This document shows, one piece after another, positions 1-10,792 of a stretch of 64,000 nt of DNA. Where the stretch lies: assembly GCA_021927905.1 (NCBI GenBank), contig BLLK01000074.1:744001-808000 (forward strand). Direction: 5' to 3'. Made by a program: the position numbers and the translations under genes. Each line of letters opens with the position of its first letter. The first letter of the stretch is position 1. A model generated the notes under the pieces. That model had not been told where the DNA came from. It saw only the letters and a list, made by a program, of their open reading frames with translations, and did not search any database. This DNA is from Chaetoceros tenuissimus (Eukaryota > Bacillariophyta > Thalassiosirophyceae > Chaetocerotales > Chaetocerotaceae).

Positions 1-548
1 TCAATATGAAAAACTCTTCTATCAAATTGTGCATTCTTTGTAGTTGTAACCTTCTTGTCATCATAAACGTTGGACCTATCAATTGTGCTAATGTAGAGAG
101 GAGGGTTTAATAGTAGATCTGCAGATGATGCGGCAGCTTCCACATTTGAAGATGTAAAATTGCAACTCGATACTGAGTGCTGGTAAAAATTTGTGTTCAT
201 ATCTGAAATCGTAGGACGAGTGGTATTGCTGTGAATAAAATTCTCTTCGATATTGCCATTTCTCACACGCTCCTCACTAGTCAATTCATGTTCTTGTTCT
301 TGTAGTATATCATCAGGAATGTTTTTAAATTTCTGATGAAAAGGTCCACTTGCATCTTCTTTATGCTGCTGATACTCGTCAGCTCTGAACGGAAATGGAA
401 CTGATGCATCGTAGTTTGTTGGAAAGAACAATTGTGTACTACTCCTAATATCATCCTCATATGCAGCGTTTCCCGTTCTTCTTCTTGATGATGTTCTTGT
501 CGGGTTCCTTATTTCAGAACCACGCCGATGATTACTATTGTTTGACAT
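1..548 (-). CDS. Hypothetical protein, N-terminal part (runs off left edge)
   Basis: An open frame without stops runs from an ATG at 546-548 on the minus strand to the window edge, giving at least 182 codons; the stop lies outside. The predicted protein is hydrophilic, starts with a basic, Ser/Arg-rich stretch (residues about 7-27, with a run of arginines), and is rich in Asn, Ser and Glu. I see no signal peptide, membrane segment or recognisable domain. It could be a nuclear or cytosolic low-complexity protein, or the N-terminal tail of a protein whose folded domain lies outside the window. I do not recognise it. The length of stop-free frame in AT-rich DNA is the main support. Confidence 0.6.
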   Translation of the reverse strand, partial: MSNNSNHRRGSEIRNPTRTSSRRRTGNAAYEDDIRSSTQLFFPTNYDASVPFPFRADEYQQHKEDASGPFHQKFKNIPDDILQEQEHELTSEERVRNGNIEENFIHSNTTRPTISDMNTNFYQHSVSSCNFTSSNVEAAASSADLLLNPPLYISTIDRSNVYDDKKVTTTKNAQFDRRVFHI

Positions 549-1258
549 GATCAAATAATCTTCGTTGAAGGGGTTCTCGATACGTATTTTGATCTAGTGT
601 AACTGATTTAGGTGGTAAAATCTCTCAGGAACTAAAGCTGGAAATGGATTCAAATAAAAATCAATAGCTCTCAGCCAATAGTCGATAGTCTTGACATGAG
701 TTAGGCAGAAGGTGGTTCAGGGAAACACATACATGTTCAATCAGTGTATATAAGGAATAGAAATATCTATAGATAAAAAACAAAGTCATATATACTAAAA
801 TTAATGACAATATTCCATAGTATTAGTAAGAGAAATATGTCCGAGTTCTGACATCACTGATTGATTTTAATGACGTATGAAGATTTCGATGACGTTACAC
901 TTTAGTAAAACGGCTGTTTAACTAGTCAAAAGAGAGTCACATTAGTTCAACTGAGCAAATTATCTATCTTGAAGTGGGGGCAGCAATCTTGAATAAAATT
1001 AAATACAATGATATACACTAGTAAGAAGTTAGAACTTACGTGCATGATTGCACCTGTATAGTTGTCGGCTGGAGAGATTCGCTGCTTTGCACTAAATGCA
1101 ACATTAAGGGAAAATATATCGAAAGAGGACAATCTAAATACGCGACAAAAATCACTATTATTCGTTTATTTCCTTTATGTTCAAATGTAAAAACTTATGA
1201 TTTATGAGATAGTCTTGCTTTGATTCGATTTGACCATTGGTAGAGCTATTTACTTATA
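549..1258. other. Intergenic, with two TGACGT motifs
   Basis: About 700 bases of AT-rich DNA with no convincing gene. TGACGT occurs at 871-876 and 890-895, the half-site bound by bZIP factors (CRE-like, known from CO2/cAMP-responsive diatom promoters). They lie about 340 bases upstream of the minus-strand gene starting at 548, so a regulatory role is possible but not shown. Confidence 0.35.
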
Positions 1259-2083
1259 TTACTTTTTCTTCAAATTCCTCCAACCTATTTTCAGTAAGAA
1301 TTGAATCATTAAATTTGAGTTAAGATTAATTTTCTTGACATTTTTGCTTTCATGTAGGCTTTCACTGAAACTCCGAATTACATCTTTACTTCTTTTTCTC
1401 TCACTGGCACTTCTGCCGTTTTTCATCGCACTGTTTATTTTCTTAAAACATCGACTAAATTTCCTTTCAAGAGCTTTCTCCTGTCGTGGAGGGCGTAGAA
1501 TATCAAACGCAAATGCATCAATAGCATCTAGTATTTGAATTAACCTTTCCTCATTTGTAAATGGATACGTTTCTTCAAAGTAATTCATCTCATCCTCGAA
1601 ATAATCTTCATTGTGCTCAGCATCAAACTTCAAGACTGCCAGTTCAAACATATGGACATTGTATTTGACAAACTCCTGCAGCCACATCACACTGTTCTTT
1701 AGATCTTTCAACAAGCAAGGCAAGTGAGAGGATAGTGGCGTCATCGGCTCCAGTCAGGCTGTCCTCAATTATATATGGTTCTCTTCGTGATAGTAGTAAT
1801 GGTGCATTCGATCTGTTTGAGATTGAAGCAGTGACCAAAAGCAGTTCTTGTTCGAGAGTACCTTATCTTTGAAAAGGTCATCAGTGTTGATACCATGTTT
1901 TTTAGATTTGTGTTCTATGCTTCGAAGGCGATCAGAAATTTGTTCGCTTTGATCTGCTTCCTTGTCCTCTAGCACTTTCATGATTGCAAATTGATCTATT
2001 TCTTGATTCTTCAAGAAGTAGTAAGCTCTCGGAGAATAATGAAAAACAATGGCAATATGGCAAAATCTCCTTGATCTCCACAT
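1259..2083 (-). pseudogene. Frameshifted copy of the gene family at 44621-45361
   Basis: Two minus-strand frames (2083-1769 and 1744-1259) align in order with the intact protein at 44621-45361. The first carries the family core (GINTDDLF, NKNCFWSLLQSQTDRMHHYYY) and the second the downstream part (MWLQEFVKYNVHMFELAV, FEETYPFTNEERLIQILDAI). Between them, about 1690-1785, the matching residues (IIEDSL...LLVERS) continue in a third frame, so two small indels are needed to read through. No GT-AG intron explains the break. I call it a pseudogene; two sequencing errors are the alternative. The family has no domain that I know. Confidence 0.7.
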
Positions 2084-2624
2084 TGCGACTTGCGAAGGAT
2101 GTTTAAGGGCATGGCTTCTCTTGTACGTTTTGGAATAAAAGTTTTTCTAGACGGGAATACTATCATAAACCTTATTTATTAAGGCCTTCTCAATTAGGAA
2201 CGACTGACGTACCTTCTCTTGTATTCCTTACTTCTCAATTTTTTTCATGGTTTCTGCGGAATTCTTGCAGTAAGATTCTACGGAATTTTCCTTAGTTCTC
2301 AGATCAAATAAATAGTGTTCGGGAAAATCAAATCTTTATTACAGAAGAGGAGAGATTGCCTTCCATACGCACGCTTTACAATCTTACTCATAAGCCTATT
2401 TAGATTTCCGTCATTGTGATCGTCACAGAATTGTTATCAAACGCAAATAAGAAAGATTCGTAAGACGAATATTCTTTACTCTTGTTCATCTGAACAATGC
2501 TGTTATAGAGCGAAAACAAATTTCAAGAAAAGAGAATTTGTTCCACTAGAGTGATGCTTCTGTATATTTCTTTCTTATACTAATATTGTCTGCCCATGCC
2601 ATAATAGAGAAGAAAGCATTCTTC
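2084..2624. other. Intergenic, nothing seen
   Basis: AT-rich DNA between the pseudogene start and the 3' end of the transporter gene. No gene, repeat or clear motif seen. Confidence 0.4.
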
Positions 2625-4609
2625 TCAACCTTCTGACCCTTCATTCCACGAGGAGATTGTATTGTAAGAGCAAGCCATCATGGCAACAATTCCTAGGGTT
2701 GCAACACATACATTCATACTTTTCGTAAATGTGGATACTTTGACCAATTGATTATGCATCAATGGAGGAAATATCAAAGCGATGGGTACTCCTACGAGAC
2801 TTCCAAGCAACGATACTACATTCCCTAGATAGTCAATGGCAAGAACTGCAATGATTCCTAGTATGCACATTATAATTGTTGCTTGAACATTTTTGTACAT
2901 TGTAGGTGATAATTTTCCATCATCGCTTTCTTTAATAGCAACTTGCAATGCTGGATAAGCTTGCAAAGGAAATGTAAACATAATCGCGATAGAATATGCC
3001 ATTTGAACGATTGTAGTCAGTTTGCCTTTAGGGAGCGATGCCGTCAGAGCTGTTTTGACAGAGTCTCCAAAGGCAGTCCTGTAGCAAACAGAAAAGTAGT
3101 TAGATATGCTTGAAACATGAAACTAGATTTCATTCTTGGATTCGTCACTCACCAACAAATCATGGCAAATGAAATCTCAAATAGAACAATGCAGAATATA
3201 ACGATTTGGTTAATACGAGGGAATCGTTCCCTATCGACTTGAGAGTACACAGCTTCTTGGAGTGGGACAACTAACGTAATTGTACCTTCGAAGCAGAAGA
3301 ACGAAGTCCCTATGAATAGAAACCAGCGTTCTCCAATAATGGGAAGTGCACTCAGTCTTTCTTCGAATTCGCGTAATAAGTTAGATCCATCTTCGACTTG
3401 CATTCCAAAGATTGCAATGTAAAGACATGACGAAAGCCCAAATGCAATCAAAAGTGTGGCCAAGACGTTAAATGGAGTCAGTCTTCGAATATCTCTAATC
3501 CAAACCAATGGAATTTCCAAAAGAAGCATCCCAATCAAAAAGAACGACTTGGGTATGACAATTCCAAATAAATCACGTGTACATTCATATAAATTTTGCG
3601 GAACATAAATCAAATATGTCAGACATACTCCGAACTGCATCGCTGCGATCCCCCCTGAGATGATAAAAGATGCGTTTCCAAATGCGATACGAGCCAGTTC
3701 TGGGTATGTCAACATTACTTTTGCTTCTTGTCCATCATGTTTTGAGTTAATGGAGCCATAGTTGCTCTTGTTTGGTTCATCATCTTCGTTTGTTTCGAGT
3801 AAAGATTTTAAATGATCTTCATTATCAGCAATTTCTAAGCGATTCTCTGTCTCTACTTTCCAGCACTCGAGTAACCTCGTGGCTGAATATAAATAAGTCA
3901 TCATTGCTACAAGCATACTCGGAACAGCAACACCATACCCAGCCAGTGAGAACCCTCTTGGAAGAAACAAGACAGCGCATCCGACTGTTCCTTTTATGAT
4001 TCCAAAGATGGCCGCACCCATACTTCCTCCTTCGACAGTATCCACTACATCTTCTTCCAGTAAATCACTTGACTCTCCATATTCCAATGGCTGCAAAGGT
4101 TTCTTTTGAAACAATTCTAATAAATCAGAATAAGAATTCGATTTATGTTTCTGTCTCCATTCTCGTTTGACAGACATGAGATGGAGTCTACCATTTTTTA
4201 TATGTTCCTCTTTGGTCAACACACCGACAGAATGCATCCTTGCAGCTTCCAAAGTCGAGTCGGAGAACAAGAGTCCTACATTTCTCCATGCTGTCGATCC
4301 AAATTTGACAATGGAGTGAGAATGTTGATTGGTTGTATTGCTTGCAGTTTGTCGTTTGTAAAGTGGTGTTCTCGTATTTTGGATACCAAAATATTTTGCT
4401 GCGTCTGCAAGTCTTGATTCATCTTCTCCCGCCACATAGGTTGCAGATACATTTCTCATTTTCTTGTCTAATACTTTTGGAATTGATGAAGCGCTTGAAA
4501 GAATGATTCTGTGGACGATAACATATGCCTTTTGCATTTGCAAAAAATTATGTAGCATAGGTCTGTATGCCGTACCATGCTTCTTCTTCCTCTTGCAAAG
4601 AACAAACAT
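2625..4609 (-). CDS. Amino acid transporter, AAAP/AVT-like, two exons
   Basis: Predicted proton-coupled amino acid transporter of the amino acid/auxin permease family, likely in a vacuolar or plasma membrane. Exon 1 is 4609-3153, intron 3152-3079 (74 nt, GTGAGT..CAG, phase 2), exon 2 3078-2625, giving 636 residues. The first about 190 residues are a hydrophilic tail, as in yeast Avt-type vacuolar transporters. The core opens with a helix containing GGSMGAAIFGIIKGTVGCAV, the family's conserved first membrane segment, and is followed by about ten more hydrophobic segments; exon 2 carries MFTFPLQAYPALQVAI and the last helices. Splicing restores frame exactly and removes the in-frame TGA at the donor. 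Substrate and membrane cannot be read from sequence. Other ATGs downstream of 4609 are possible starts. Confidence 0.85.
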
Positions 4610-5400
4610 TGCGCGAAGAAAGATTCTTGATTCACATTTGAATTTTGACTCGTGTCATTGACTGAGAAAGCAAGCGATGCAGAACGCATTGGAGTGCATC
4701 TATCACATCAAGTAGACATGCATTCTGACACATATGCAATTTCATCGATAGAGTAAAAGAATTATAGATGCAATATGAATGTGTAGATGTTACTATCGTT
4801 GTGAAGAAGGAAGACTAAGAGAAAAGAATAGACGCGTCTAGCTTTTGAAAACAGAGATGAGGCTAATGTATATATATGATCGTAAAAGTAGAACATTATG
4901 TGTCGCATTGAGAAGAAGTCATAAAAGAGCTTTCGAGAATATTTGAAATTACCAGAGTTATCTAGCGTCAGATGCAACCTATACTTCTATCCATTCCAAT
5001 CTATACCTCCTTGTATTTTTTTCAATTCATAATTAGTAGTATTGTTATTCTCTATATTATATCATATGCATATATCTCTCTATCAGTATCATTATTAATA
5101 TCTTGGGAATCAAGGTTGAAAAAACAGCAACTCATACTCCATATTTCAAATATAGAATGAGTCAAACCCCTAAAAAACATATATAAATCATTTCCCACAT
5201 TCCTAAAAAAGTCATGCTATAATCCTATTGTCAAAATTCAAACTTTTGTGGCGTGGTTTCAATGTTGTATGTGCTATGTACAGTCAATTGTTTGGAAACT
5301 CGTCTCTCGCAAGTAGCTACAGCTAGCAATATCTATAAAACACTCCTATATAGACTAGCTAAAACTAAACGTAGGGCCTATTCGAGTTTCCAAAAACATT
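4610..5400. other. Intergenic, nothing seen
   Basis: About 790 bases of AT-rich DNA between the start of the transporter and the 3' end of the next minus-strand gene. Only short frames that I judge to be chance. Confidence 0.4.
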
Positions 5401-6201
5401 CTATAGATATGTTTGCGTCCCGAACCCTCTTGCATTTCTAGCTACAGGAGTATCTAGAAACCATCCAGCAATTTTCCGGATGGTACGAATAGGACGTGGA
5501 CGTTTAGACTGTTGTTTCCTCTCGGAGGCTAGTAGTGTATTCGCAGGTGTAGATGAAGTCGTGACTGCATCATCTACGAATGAAGATGGCCAACTGTCTG
5601 CTGGACTTGAAAATGAGAATGAATAATCGGTTGCTTCACTGTGAGTATAGAGAGAGATGGAGAAAGAAGCTTAGACTATGTGTTCAATAGAAACATATAT
5701 ATATGAAATGACTCAAGTCATTTTCAGAACAATCTCAAAGTAATTCCCAAGAGACTGCACTTGACCAACATCTACACTTCAAGAAACGATACAATAAACT
5801 TACTCATCATAAACAGGAGGTCTAGCAACAGGATCCATTTGATTGTACCAACCATTAAAAGCGTTGATACTAGTCTTCATATCGAGCATCTGAGGAGAAG
5901 ATCTCTTTTGTTCCACAGGAGCCCCAAACCCAAATGCCTTCAAGCTAGTACTGCTAGTAGGAGAAGTCTTTCTCAATGCCGGTGACAACTTGACAGTTGT
6001 TTTCTTCCAGAGTTCATTCTGTTTGGCAACAGAGTGTAATCCAGTAGCGAGCATAACAAGTGTATCTGGTGAAGAGAGTGGAGCAGTAAATGCCTTGACA
6101 TTCTCAACACAAAATAGAAACAAGGCAGTTGTAAATGCAATCATGGCTGCCAGTTTGCGTTTCATGAATATTGCATGACGTTGAATGTGTTGTTGTGGCA
6201 T
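5401..6201 (-). CDS. Small plastid-targeted protein of unknown function, two exons
   Basis: Exon 1 is 6201-5804, intron 5803-5639 (165 nt, GTAAGT..ACAG, phase 2), exon 2 5638-5401, giving 211 residues. Without splicing, translation would stop at 5800, just after the donor. Splicing opens a further 79 codons, including SKRPRPIRTIRKIAGWF near the end. The N-terminus has a hydrophobic signal segment (AMIAFTTALFLFCVENV) followed by KAFTAP, matching the diatom plastid bipartite targeting signal with Phe at +1. The rest contains INAFNGWYNQMDPVARPP, which I cannot place in a family. A stromal or thylakoid-associated accessory protein is plausible, but function is unknown. The upstream Met at 6201 or Met13 could be the start. 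Confidence 0.7.
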
Positions 6202-6852
6202 CTTTGTTAATTGTATAAGAAGTGTTAATTCTTTCTCTCTAGATTCTCTCTATCTAATGTCGTTATTGCAAAATATATAAACACTTCTTCTCAACAATCG
6301 TTTGAAATTGGTACAGGTCTCCAGTCTGGCACAGAAGAATTAGAAAGAAGCATTGATTTGATTGGCTTCAAAACTTACTGACGTGACACGTGAAAATGGA
6401 AATTTTAAGCGAGGCGTACGTTGAGTCTTTCTATTAGATAATTTGATCTGATTTAGACCGGGTTTGACATAAAGGGCAATTGTAATGAAGAATAAAATGA
6501 CGTCATTCTTGTGCAATAGGACCTGTCTAGGACAAAAAGTACAGATTTTAGTGCCAACTGTGTGAGCGCATTGGAAATGGTGATGAGAACACTCTCCACC
6601 GAAATAGTGGACACCAACTACCTTTTGACTAGATAGGGATAAAAATGGTCATTGGGACTAGAGGGTCTCATAATACCAAGTCGACATGTACATTCTCTCC
6701 TGTCCAATCAAACAAACATGAGAAACAAATGAAAGAAAAATATCTTTTCTGTATTAGTCATCCATCAATTATGAATACAATTAGAAATAGAAATAGAACA
6801 ACTATACAAAGGAATAGAAATAGTGAAACTTAAATAACTTCAATACTATAAG
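6202..6852. promoter_or_regulatory. Shared divergent upstream region with CRE palindrome and G-box
   Basis: A 651-base region between two divergently transcribed genes whose products both look plastid-targeted. It contains the full CRE palindrome TGACGTCA at 6498-6505, TGACGTG at 6379-6385 and the G-box CACGTG at 6387-6392. These are binding sites for bZIP (and bHLH) factors in other eukaryotes. Co-regulation is inferred only from the arrangement. Confidence 0.4.
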
Positions 6853-8982
6853 ATGAGACTACAGACATTGCTACTCCTGCACTTCTTTCAAATATCAAAT
6901 GCATTCACATATCCATCCTATTCACCATTTCGAATAAAACCAAATTACATGACAGATGACGCCTTCAATTATTTCGATGAAGATGTACCCTCTCAAGCAC
7001 AACTTGAATCTCTCACTGTTGATAAACTTCGTCAACAGCTTCGATTAAGAAATCAAAAAGTTTCTGGGAAAAAGAGTGATTTAATCAAACGGTTATTGAA
7101 TAGTTACAATGTGGATGTAGATATTGATACAGAAGAACCAGAGATTGTATCAGAAGATTGGGCGGTACAACAGGCCAAACAACGAATGAAAGAAAACAAA
7201 TCAAAGGCTCAACAATTTGCAAAATCAAAAGGAAAAGAATTGATTGACGTCTCTGAATATTTAGAATCTGACGATAAAGAAAAGGAAACCAAGACTCTCA
7301 AAGAAGAAGAAGAAGAAGAGGATGCTTCCACCATTAATGAATCAAAATCACCCGAAACCTGGGGATCGGAAGCAAAAATTGTCGATGATTATGAAGGACG
7401 ATCGGTAGTCGTCGATGGACTTTCAAGAACAGTTGTACAATTCAAAGGATCACTTCAACAACAAGTCAATGCCTATGTCGTTGCTTCGAGAGATTCACTC
7501 AAGACATTTTTAGCAGGAGGAGATCGGGGGAATAATGCGACAGATCTCGAAGATGCAGTCAAGAATATACAAATTGCACGAGAACGGGCATCGAAAGTAC
7601 CCATGACACTGCAAGATTCTCAAGGGGAAGATGTTGATGATGAACCTGGTTATTATAAAAATATTTTGGATAGAGATTATGGTGATTGGGGCAAATATAG
7701 TATGACCGGTGCACAATTGTCTGCACAGGAAGTTAAAGGTTTGTTGCTTTTATCAGATGTCTATGGACCCTTTAGTGATGATATGCAGGCTTTGGCGGAT
7801 AAAATTGCTTTTGAATGTCAGCCTGTAGTGGTATTTGCACCGGATTTATTTCGAGGAGATCCATGGAAAGAATATGCATCCAATCCTGGTTTTAATGAGA
7901 ATGGACAATCGTATGAAGAATGGAGAGCTAATCATCCAGAGGATAGAGTGAGTATTGATATTCGAGCTGCAGCTGCTTCTCTAAGAGAAAATTATGGTGT
8001 CAACTCCATTAGTATCTTTGGAACTTGTTATGGAGGTGGAAGAGCTCTCGAAGCTACTGCAAGAGTTTATCCACATAATACCATGGATGATGTCAATGGT
8101 GAAGAAGGTCCTCCTCATGGTAAGTTTGTTTGGATAGTTTTGAAATAATTTGACATTGGTTTTCCTTTTCTAACCTCGATACTTTCTCTTTCTATAGTGG
8201 ATCCAATGACTACTATTGCATGGTATCCAACACGATATGATGCAAAAGCATTATTCGGCGAAGAAGCAAAATCTATAAATAACAATGAACGACAAAATAC
8301 AGCCATTATGGCAATCTTTGCTGGAAATGATGAACTTCCAGGGGCAACCAAAGACGATGCTGTCTTGCTTAAATCATGTCTAGATCAAGATCCATTTGTA
8401 AAGGATCAAATGGTCAAAGTGTTTGATGGACAAAATCATGGGTTTGCACATGTAGGTATGGGAAAGATTACAGAAGAAGGAACGGAAGAAGATCCTTTTC
8501 TAACTGAAGAATTTGGAGGTTTGCCTTCGAATTCTATGGATGATGGAGATGCAGAAGTGGCTAGTTTATTATCGACTGCATTCTTGGAAACATATTCTCG
8601 TCAATTCTTGCCTACGGTTGGAGAAGCTGTACAAGAAGATGATTTATGGAATAATATTGAAATGCCAGATTTGTCAGAATCTAGTAAACGAGATATTCGT
8701 GCGGAAATGGAAGAAGCTATTGCAAACTATGAAGAACCCGAAGTAGATTTGAAGCGGATGCATCCTGATGACTTTAAAACTCCAATTGATGATTTAGAAA
8801 ACATGGATGATGAATTCATGGAAGCTCTACAGGCAAATCCATATGGAGTATCCATTGAGGACGATCCAGATACTTTCTTGGATAAACTTGAGGCTGCAAT
8901 AGATCGAGGTGACTTGAGTACTATACCAGGTTTGGGCGATATTCCTCTAGACGATTCTGTCGATGGACCTGCCTATTGGTAA
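6853..8982 (+). CDS. Plastid-targeted SAP-domain/dienelactone hydrolase-like protein, two exons
   Basis: Exon 1 6853-8119, intron 8120-8197 (78 nt, GTAAGT..TATAG, phase 1), exon 2 8198-8982; 683 residues. Residues 1-18 form a signal peptide ending in SNAFTYPS, a diatom plastid import motif. A SAP helix-turn-helix (about residues 53-85, LTVDKLRQQLRLRNQKVSG, then KKSDLIKRLL) follows, then an acidic linker and a dienelactone hydrolase fold. The nucleophile elbow GTCYGGG supplies the Cys, exon 2 supplies the His in GQNHGFAH, and an acidic residue lies in FAGNDELPG. A long acidic C-terminal tail of about 170 residues is extra. Family members hydrolyse ester or lactone bonds; the substrate here is unknown. 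SAP domains usually bind nucleic acid, so the fusion is unusual. Confidence 0.8.
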
Positions 8983-9118
8983 AATTCTCTATCCTAGGTC
9001 TGTAAAAGTATTCATCACCATCTTACTTGAATCGATTGTGAAGTAGAATACCTTAGATAATTTAACTCTTAGCTTGTCAATACATTACTATTCTACTCTT
9101 ACATCTGCGTATCTTAGC

Positions 9119-10792
9119 CTAATCTAATCGTTTCCACTTGGAATTAATCAATTGCAGACCACATCCCATGACTGCTTCTCCCGTGGTTGGATAACAATGA
9201 ATATTCCTCCCAACTTCTTCGAGGCTAATGCCATATTTCATAGCGAGACTAACTTCATTAATAATCTCACCAGCTCTTGAGGCAATAATCGACCCACCAA
9301 TGATTTCACCGGTACCCTTTTTACAAAATATCTTGACATATCCTTCGCGATCCGAATCAAGAATAGCTCTATCATTATGTTCCAAGGAAGTCTTGTAGAC
9401 GTCTACATCGTCACCACCTAGAACATTACCCACTGTACCAAATTCAGGCTCTGTATACATACACGAAGGCACCACTAGTGAACTCAACTTCCAATCATGT
9501 TCAAAGAGAGCATTATTGACTACAACTTTAGCCATTTCTCCCGACATGTGTGTCAACCTCGGAACATCGGCAGTACAATCTCCTACACTGTATACATTAG
9601 GATTGGAAACAGACCTTGCATAATCATCTACAATGACCCCTTTATGAACATCATATTGTACATTTGCAGCTTCTAAATTCAATTTTTCGACATTGGCTGT
9701 TCGTCCTGCAGCAATCAAGAGACAATCACAATCGTCAATGACTGTAGTAGTTCCATCTACGTCAATGTTGAGTTTCATGAGTGGCAATTCAGCTACATCT
9801 GTTGGATTGGAAAGAGTCTCTACCGATGTCAAAGTTGTTTGTTTCAAAAACTCAATATTTTCATTGTTCTTGGTCAATATCCGTTCCAGTTCTGGTCCAG
9901 CTTCTGCATCACTATTTGGAAACAATGTATTGGATCGTACAAGTATCGTCACTTTGGAACCAAAGGTCGAAAAGCATTGCGCCATTTCCAAAGCGACTAC
10001 TCCCGATCCTAGAATCACCATGTGCTTGGGTAACGTTTGCAAATTGAACAGAGTTTCATTGGTGACATAGGGTGCATCATTCAACCCCTGAATGTTTGGA
10101 GGTATCGTCGCTCTACCACCAGTACATATTGCAGCCTTTTTAAACTTTAATTGAATAATTTCTCCAGTAGGAGAAGTCACTTGAACAGTATTTTCATTGA
10201 CAAACGATCCAAAGCCCTGATACACAGTAGTACCAATTTCTTCTCCCCTTTCATGTCCATCAATGGGAGCAATTTCCGCCCTCAATTCTCTCATTCTCTG
10301 CATAATTCGATCAAAATCAATCTGGACATTTTCAACCGTCACTCCAAATTCATTACTATGTGCTTTTTGAACTTGTCGTATAAGTTTTGCACTTTTGATC
10401 AAAGCTTTGGAAGGGACACAACCGACATTGAGACAATCTCCTCCTGCCAAAGATGCGGAAATCATACAACTCTTGCCACCTCTTCGTGCTGTTTGTCGAG
10501 AAGATACGAGACCACCTGCTCCTGCTCCGATGGAAATTAGGTCATAGATTGTGTCATCGGATGTATGAGACCATTCTTTGGGATGGACTTGATTTAATAA
10601 AGAAGTGTTGGCTTCATCGAGTGGCCAAATGTGCAGTCTTTGTTTTGCATCTTGAATGTGAGATTCTGATTTTGGATCCCAAGTTGAAGATAGAGATGAG
10701 GATGATTTCATGTTATTGTTATTGGAAGAGAATGCAGAGATGGGACTCGTAAGTAATAATAGTGTTGCTGTTGCTGTTTGGTATATCTTCAT
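9119..10792 (-). CDS. Plastid-type pyridine nucleotide-disulfide oxidoreductase (copy A, complete)
   Basis: Flavoenzyme of the dihydrolipoamide dehydrogenase/mercuric reductase group, 557 residues from the Met at 10792. That start opens a clear signal peptide ending in PISAFSSN (plastid motif) and is the start shared with copy B; the frame also extends to an ATG at 10951, but that extension is not conserved in B. FAD-binding GAGAGG is at about 89-94, redox-active GGDCLNVGCVPSK with Cys120 and Cys125, the NAD(P)H-binding motif GSGVVALEMA follows, and the dimer-interface His532-Glu539 pair lies in HCYPTTGE. No N-terminal heavy-metal domain or C-terminal Cys pair for mercury is present, so mercuric reductase activity is unlikely. 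Substrate unknown. It is the only complete copy of four in this locus. Confidence 0.85.
   Translation of the reverse strand: MKIYQTATATLLLLTSPISAFSSNNNNMKSSSSLSSTWDPKSESHIQDAKQRLHIWPLDEANTSLLNQVHPKEWSHTSDDTIYDLISIGAGAGGLVSSRQTARRGGKSCMISASLAGGDCLNVGCVPSKALIKSAKLIRQVQKAHSNEFGVTVENVQIDFDRIMQRMRELRAEIAPIDGHERGEEIGTTVYQGFGSFVNENTVQVTSPTGEIIQLKFKKAAICTGGRATIPPNIQGLNDAPYVTNETLFNLQTLPKHMVILGSGVVALEMAQCFSTFGSKVTILVRSNTLFPNSDAEAGPELERILTKNNENIEFLKQTTLTSVETLSNPTDVAELPLMKLNIDVDGTTTVIDDCDCLLIAAGRTANVEKLNLEAANVQYDVHKGVIVDDYARSVSNPNVYSVGDCTADVPRLTHMSGEMAKVVVNNALFEHDWKLSSLVVPSCMYTEPEFGTVGNVLGGDDVDVYKTSLEHNDRAILDSDREGYVKIFCKKGTGEIIGGSIIASRAGEIINEVSLAMKYGISLEEVGRNIHCYPTTGEAVMGCGLQLINSKWKRLD

Noticed and set aside
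947-1132. Short minus-strand open frame
   Set aside because: Starts at TTG, has no recognisable features and lies in AT-rich spacer.
1690-1790. An intron to explain the break in the left-edge pseudogene
   Set aside because: No GT-AG pair restores the frame while keeping the conserved residues, which are still readable in a third frame.
9119-10792. Mercuric reductase as the function of copy A
   Set aside because: Although the GGDCLNVGCVPSK motif is similar, there is no metal-binding N-terminal domain and no C-terminal Cys pair.
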